Source: Conexibacter sp.
GTDB taxonomy: Bacteria; Actinomycetota; Thermoleophilia; Solirubrobacterales; Solirubrobacteraceae
Length of the DNA: 5,852 nt
NCBI GenBank assembly: GCA_025964055.1
Contig: JAOPZP010000004.1
Location: 1 to 5,852, forward strand
Direction: 5' to 3'
The translations under genes and the position numbers were made by a program. Below, one piece after another: positions 4,633 to 5,852 of this stretch. The notes under the pieces are model-generated. The model was not told the DNA's origin. It saw only the letters and a program-made list of their open reading frames with translations, and searched no databases. Every line of letters begins with the position of its first letter. Within the stretch, counting starts at the first letter, position 1.

Positions 4633-5774
4633 CCGCCGGGCCCCGCGACGTCTCGGACGAGACCTGGGCCGTGCTCGGCGGACGCGGACGCCAAGCCGCC
4701 GGCGATCCGCTGAACGTGGGCCCGGTCCTCGCCTCCAACTTCGTCCACGGCGACGAGCGCTACTACAGCCGCGAGCACGCCACCGAGACGTGGGAGGCCT
4801 TCGAGGCGCTGCTCGGCGGCTGGGAGCGCGGCGACGCGGTCGCGTTCTCCTCCGGCATGGCGGCCGTCGCCGCGGTGTTCGACCTGCTGCCGGTCGGCGC
4901 GTCGGTCGTCCTGCCCGACGACTGCTACCAGCGGGTGATGCACCTCGCCGAGCACGGCGGGCGCACCGGGAGGTGGATGCTCACCCGCCTCGCGGTCACC
5001 GACACGAAGGCCTGGCGCTCGGCCGCGCGCACCGCCGACCTGCTGTGGCTCGAGTCGCCGTCCAACCCGCTGCTGGCGGTGGCCGACGTTCCGGCCATCT
5101 GCGCCGCGCCGCGCCGCGCGGGAACGCTCGTCGCGGTCGACAACACGCTTGCCACGCCGCTGGCCCAGCGCCCGCTGGAGCTCGGCGCCGACCTCGCGGT
5201 GCACTCGGCCACCAAGTTCATCGGCGGTCACGCCGACCTGCTGCTCGGCGTCGCGGCCGCACGCTCGCCCGCGCTCTCGGCACGGCTGCGCGAGCGCCGC
5301 GCACTCGCCGGCGCCGTCCCCGGCGCGCTGGAGACCTTCCTGGCGCTGCGCGGCGCGCGCACGCTGCCCTTGCGGCTGCGCCAGGCGACCGCCACCGCCC
5401 AGATCCTCGCCGAGCGGTTGGCCGCCCACCCCGAGGTCGAGCTCACGCGCTACCCCGGCCTCCCGGACCATCCCACCCATGCCGTCGCGGCCGAGACGCT
5501 CGGCGGACCCGGCGCGATGATCTCCTTCGACGTCCGGGGCGGCGCCGACCGCGCCGACGCGCTCTGCCGGAGCCTCCGGATCATCCACCACGCCACCAGC
5601 CTGGGCGGCGTCGAGTCGACGATCGAACGCCGCGCTTCCCACCACGGCCAAGAGCACCTCCCACCCTCGCTCGTGCGCCTCAGCGTCGGCTGCGAACAGG
5701 CCGAGGATCTCTGGGGCGACCTGGCCGACGCGCTAGCGGCGACCGGCCGCCGAAGCACCTCGCGGCCCGGCTGA
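4629..5774 (+). CDS. Trans-sulfuration PLP enzyme, cystathionine gamma-lyase/synthase family
   Basis: The 381-residue protein is a Cys/Met-metabolism PLP enzyme (fold type I). Visible family marks are ETWAVLGGRG (11-20, the usual ET-x-AVHAGR site), YSR (46-48, phosphate contact from the partner subunit), SSGMAA (74-79), LESPSNP (141-147), DNT (171-173) and SATK with the PLP-binding Lys196. TSLGGVEST (323-331) and RLSVGCE (350-356) follow near the end. Members cleave or form cystathionine, or split cysteine, homocysteine or methionine; cysteine or cystine cleavage yields sulfide or persulfide. The stretch between the ERRAS and LVRLSVG motifs is about 9 residues shorter than in common cystathionine lyases, a form I recall from actinobacterial lyase-like proteins. 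The exact substrate cannot be read from sequence. I chose the GTG at 4629, inside the previous stop, because the ETWAV site follows it closely. The frame is open further upstream, but that part overlaps the small gene. Confidence 0.88.
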   Translation: MTAGPRDVSDETWAVLGGRGRQAAGDPLNVGPVLASNFVHGDERYYSREHATETWEAFEALLGGWERGDAVAFSSGMAAVAAVFDLLPVGASVVLPDDCYQRVMHLAEHGGRTGRWMLTRLAVTDTKAWRSAARTADLLWLESPSNPLLAVADVPAICAAPRRAGTLVAVDNTLATPLAQRPLELGADLAVHSATKFIGGHADLLLGVAAARSPALSARLRERRALAGAVPGALETFLALRGARTLPLRLRQATATAQILAERLAAHPEVELTRYPGLPDHPTHAVAAETLGGPGAMISFDVRGGADRADALCRSLRIIHHATSLGGVESTIERRASHHGQEHLPPSLVRLSVGCEQAEDLWGDLADALAATGRRSTSRPG

Positions 5775-5852
5775 ACGCGCCGGCTCCGCGCCGGCGGGGC
5801 GTCTGCGCCGGTGCGCCCACCACGTGGCCACGAGCGTGATCCCGCCGATCGC
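5733..5852 (-). CDS. Possible C-terminal tail of a membrane protein (runs in from right edge)
   Basis: Reading leftward from the right edge, one minus-strand frame stays open for 39 codons to a TAG at 5733-5735. It starts with a hydrophobic stretch, AIGGITLVATWWA, then HRRRR and an Ala/Gly/Pro-rich tail. This looks like the end of a last transmembrane helix with a positive cytosolic tail. If real, the gene is convergent with the PLP enzyme and overlaps its last 42 bases. The fragment is short and GC-rich frames often stay open by chance, so the call is weak. No family is recognisable. Confidence 0.3.
   Translation of the reverse strand, partial: AIGGITLVATWWAHRRRRPAGAEPARSAGPRGASAAGRR
5778..5796. 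terminator. GC hairpin after the PLP enzyme gene, possible terminator
   Basis: CGCCGGC and GCCGGCG form a perfect 7-bp stem around a 5-base loop (TCCGC), starting 4 bases after the stop codon. There is no T-run. It could end the plus-strand operon, or both operons if a convergent gene exists here. Confidence 0.35.

Overview
The window is very GC-rich, and the genes use G or C at most third codon positions. That gives long open frames antisense to the real genes. GTG starts, overlapping genes without Shine-Dalgarno sites and a mycobacterial-type sulfite reductase all suggest a high-GC actinobacterium. A Thermoleophilia-like lineage is possible, but I cannot fix the genus from sequence alone. 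No rRNA, tRNA, CRISPR array, insertion sequence or phage gene is visible.

Layout from left to right. The minus strand begins with the first 37 codons of a family 2 glycosyltransferase (3-prime end off the left edge). After a gap of about 125 bp with a strong hairpin comes a minus-strand operon. In transcription order (right to left) it is a siroheme/4Fe-4S sulfite reductase (2114-3694), a MarR-family regulator (1669-2076), and a CstB-like persulfide dioxygenase with a pseudo-rhodanese and a catalytic rhodanese domain (239-1618). A 114-bp divergent promoter region (3695-3808) carries two overlapping copies of TATCG-N5-CGATA. On the plus strand follow a 1-Cys peroxiredoxin (3809-4465), a 56-residue small protein (4462-4632) and a trans-sulfuration PLP enzyme (4629-5774), linked by two successive GTGA stop/start overlaps. 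At the right edge the minus strand may hold the C-terminal tail of a membrane protein.

How the genes may work together (inference). The PLP enzyme is of the family that handles cystathionine, cysteine and homocysteine and can release sulfide or persulfide. The CstB-like enzyme oxidises low-molecular-weight persulfides to sulfite and can pass sulfur on to thiosulfate. The sulfite reductase returns sulfite to sulfide. The peroxiredoxin removes peroxides. The MarR protein is the obvious candidate to bind the tandem operator and control both arms. This reads as a compact reactive-sulfur homeostasis locus. Each enzyme family is known; the arrangement, the tandem operator and the small coupled protein are the less ordinary parts.
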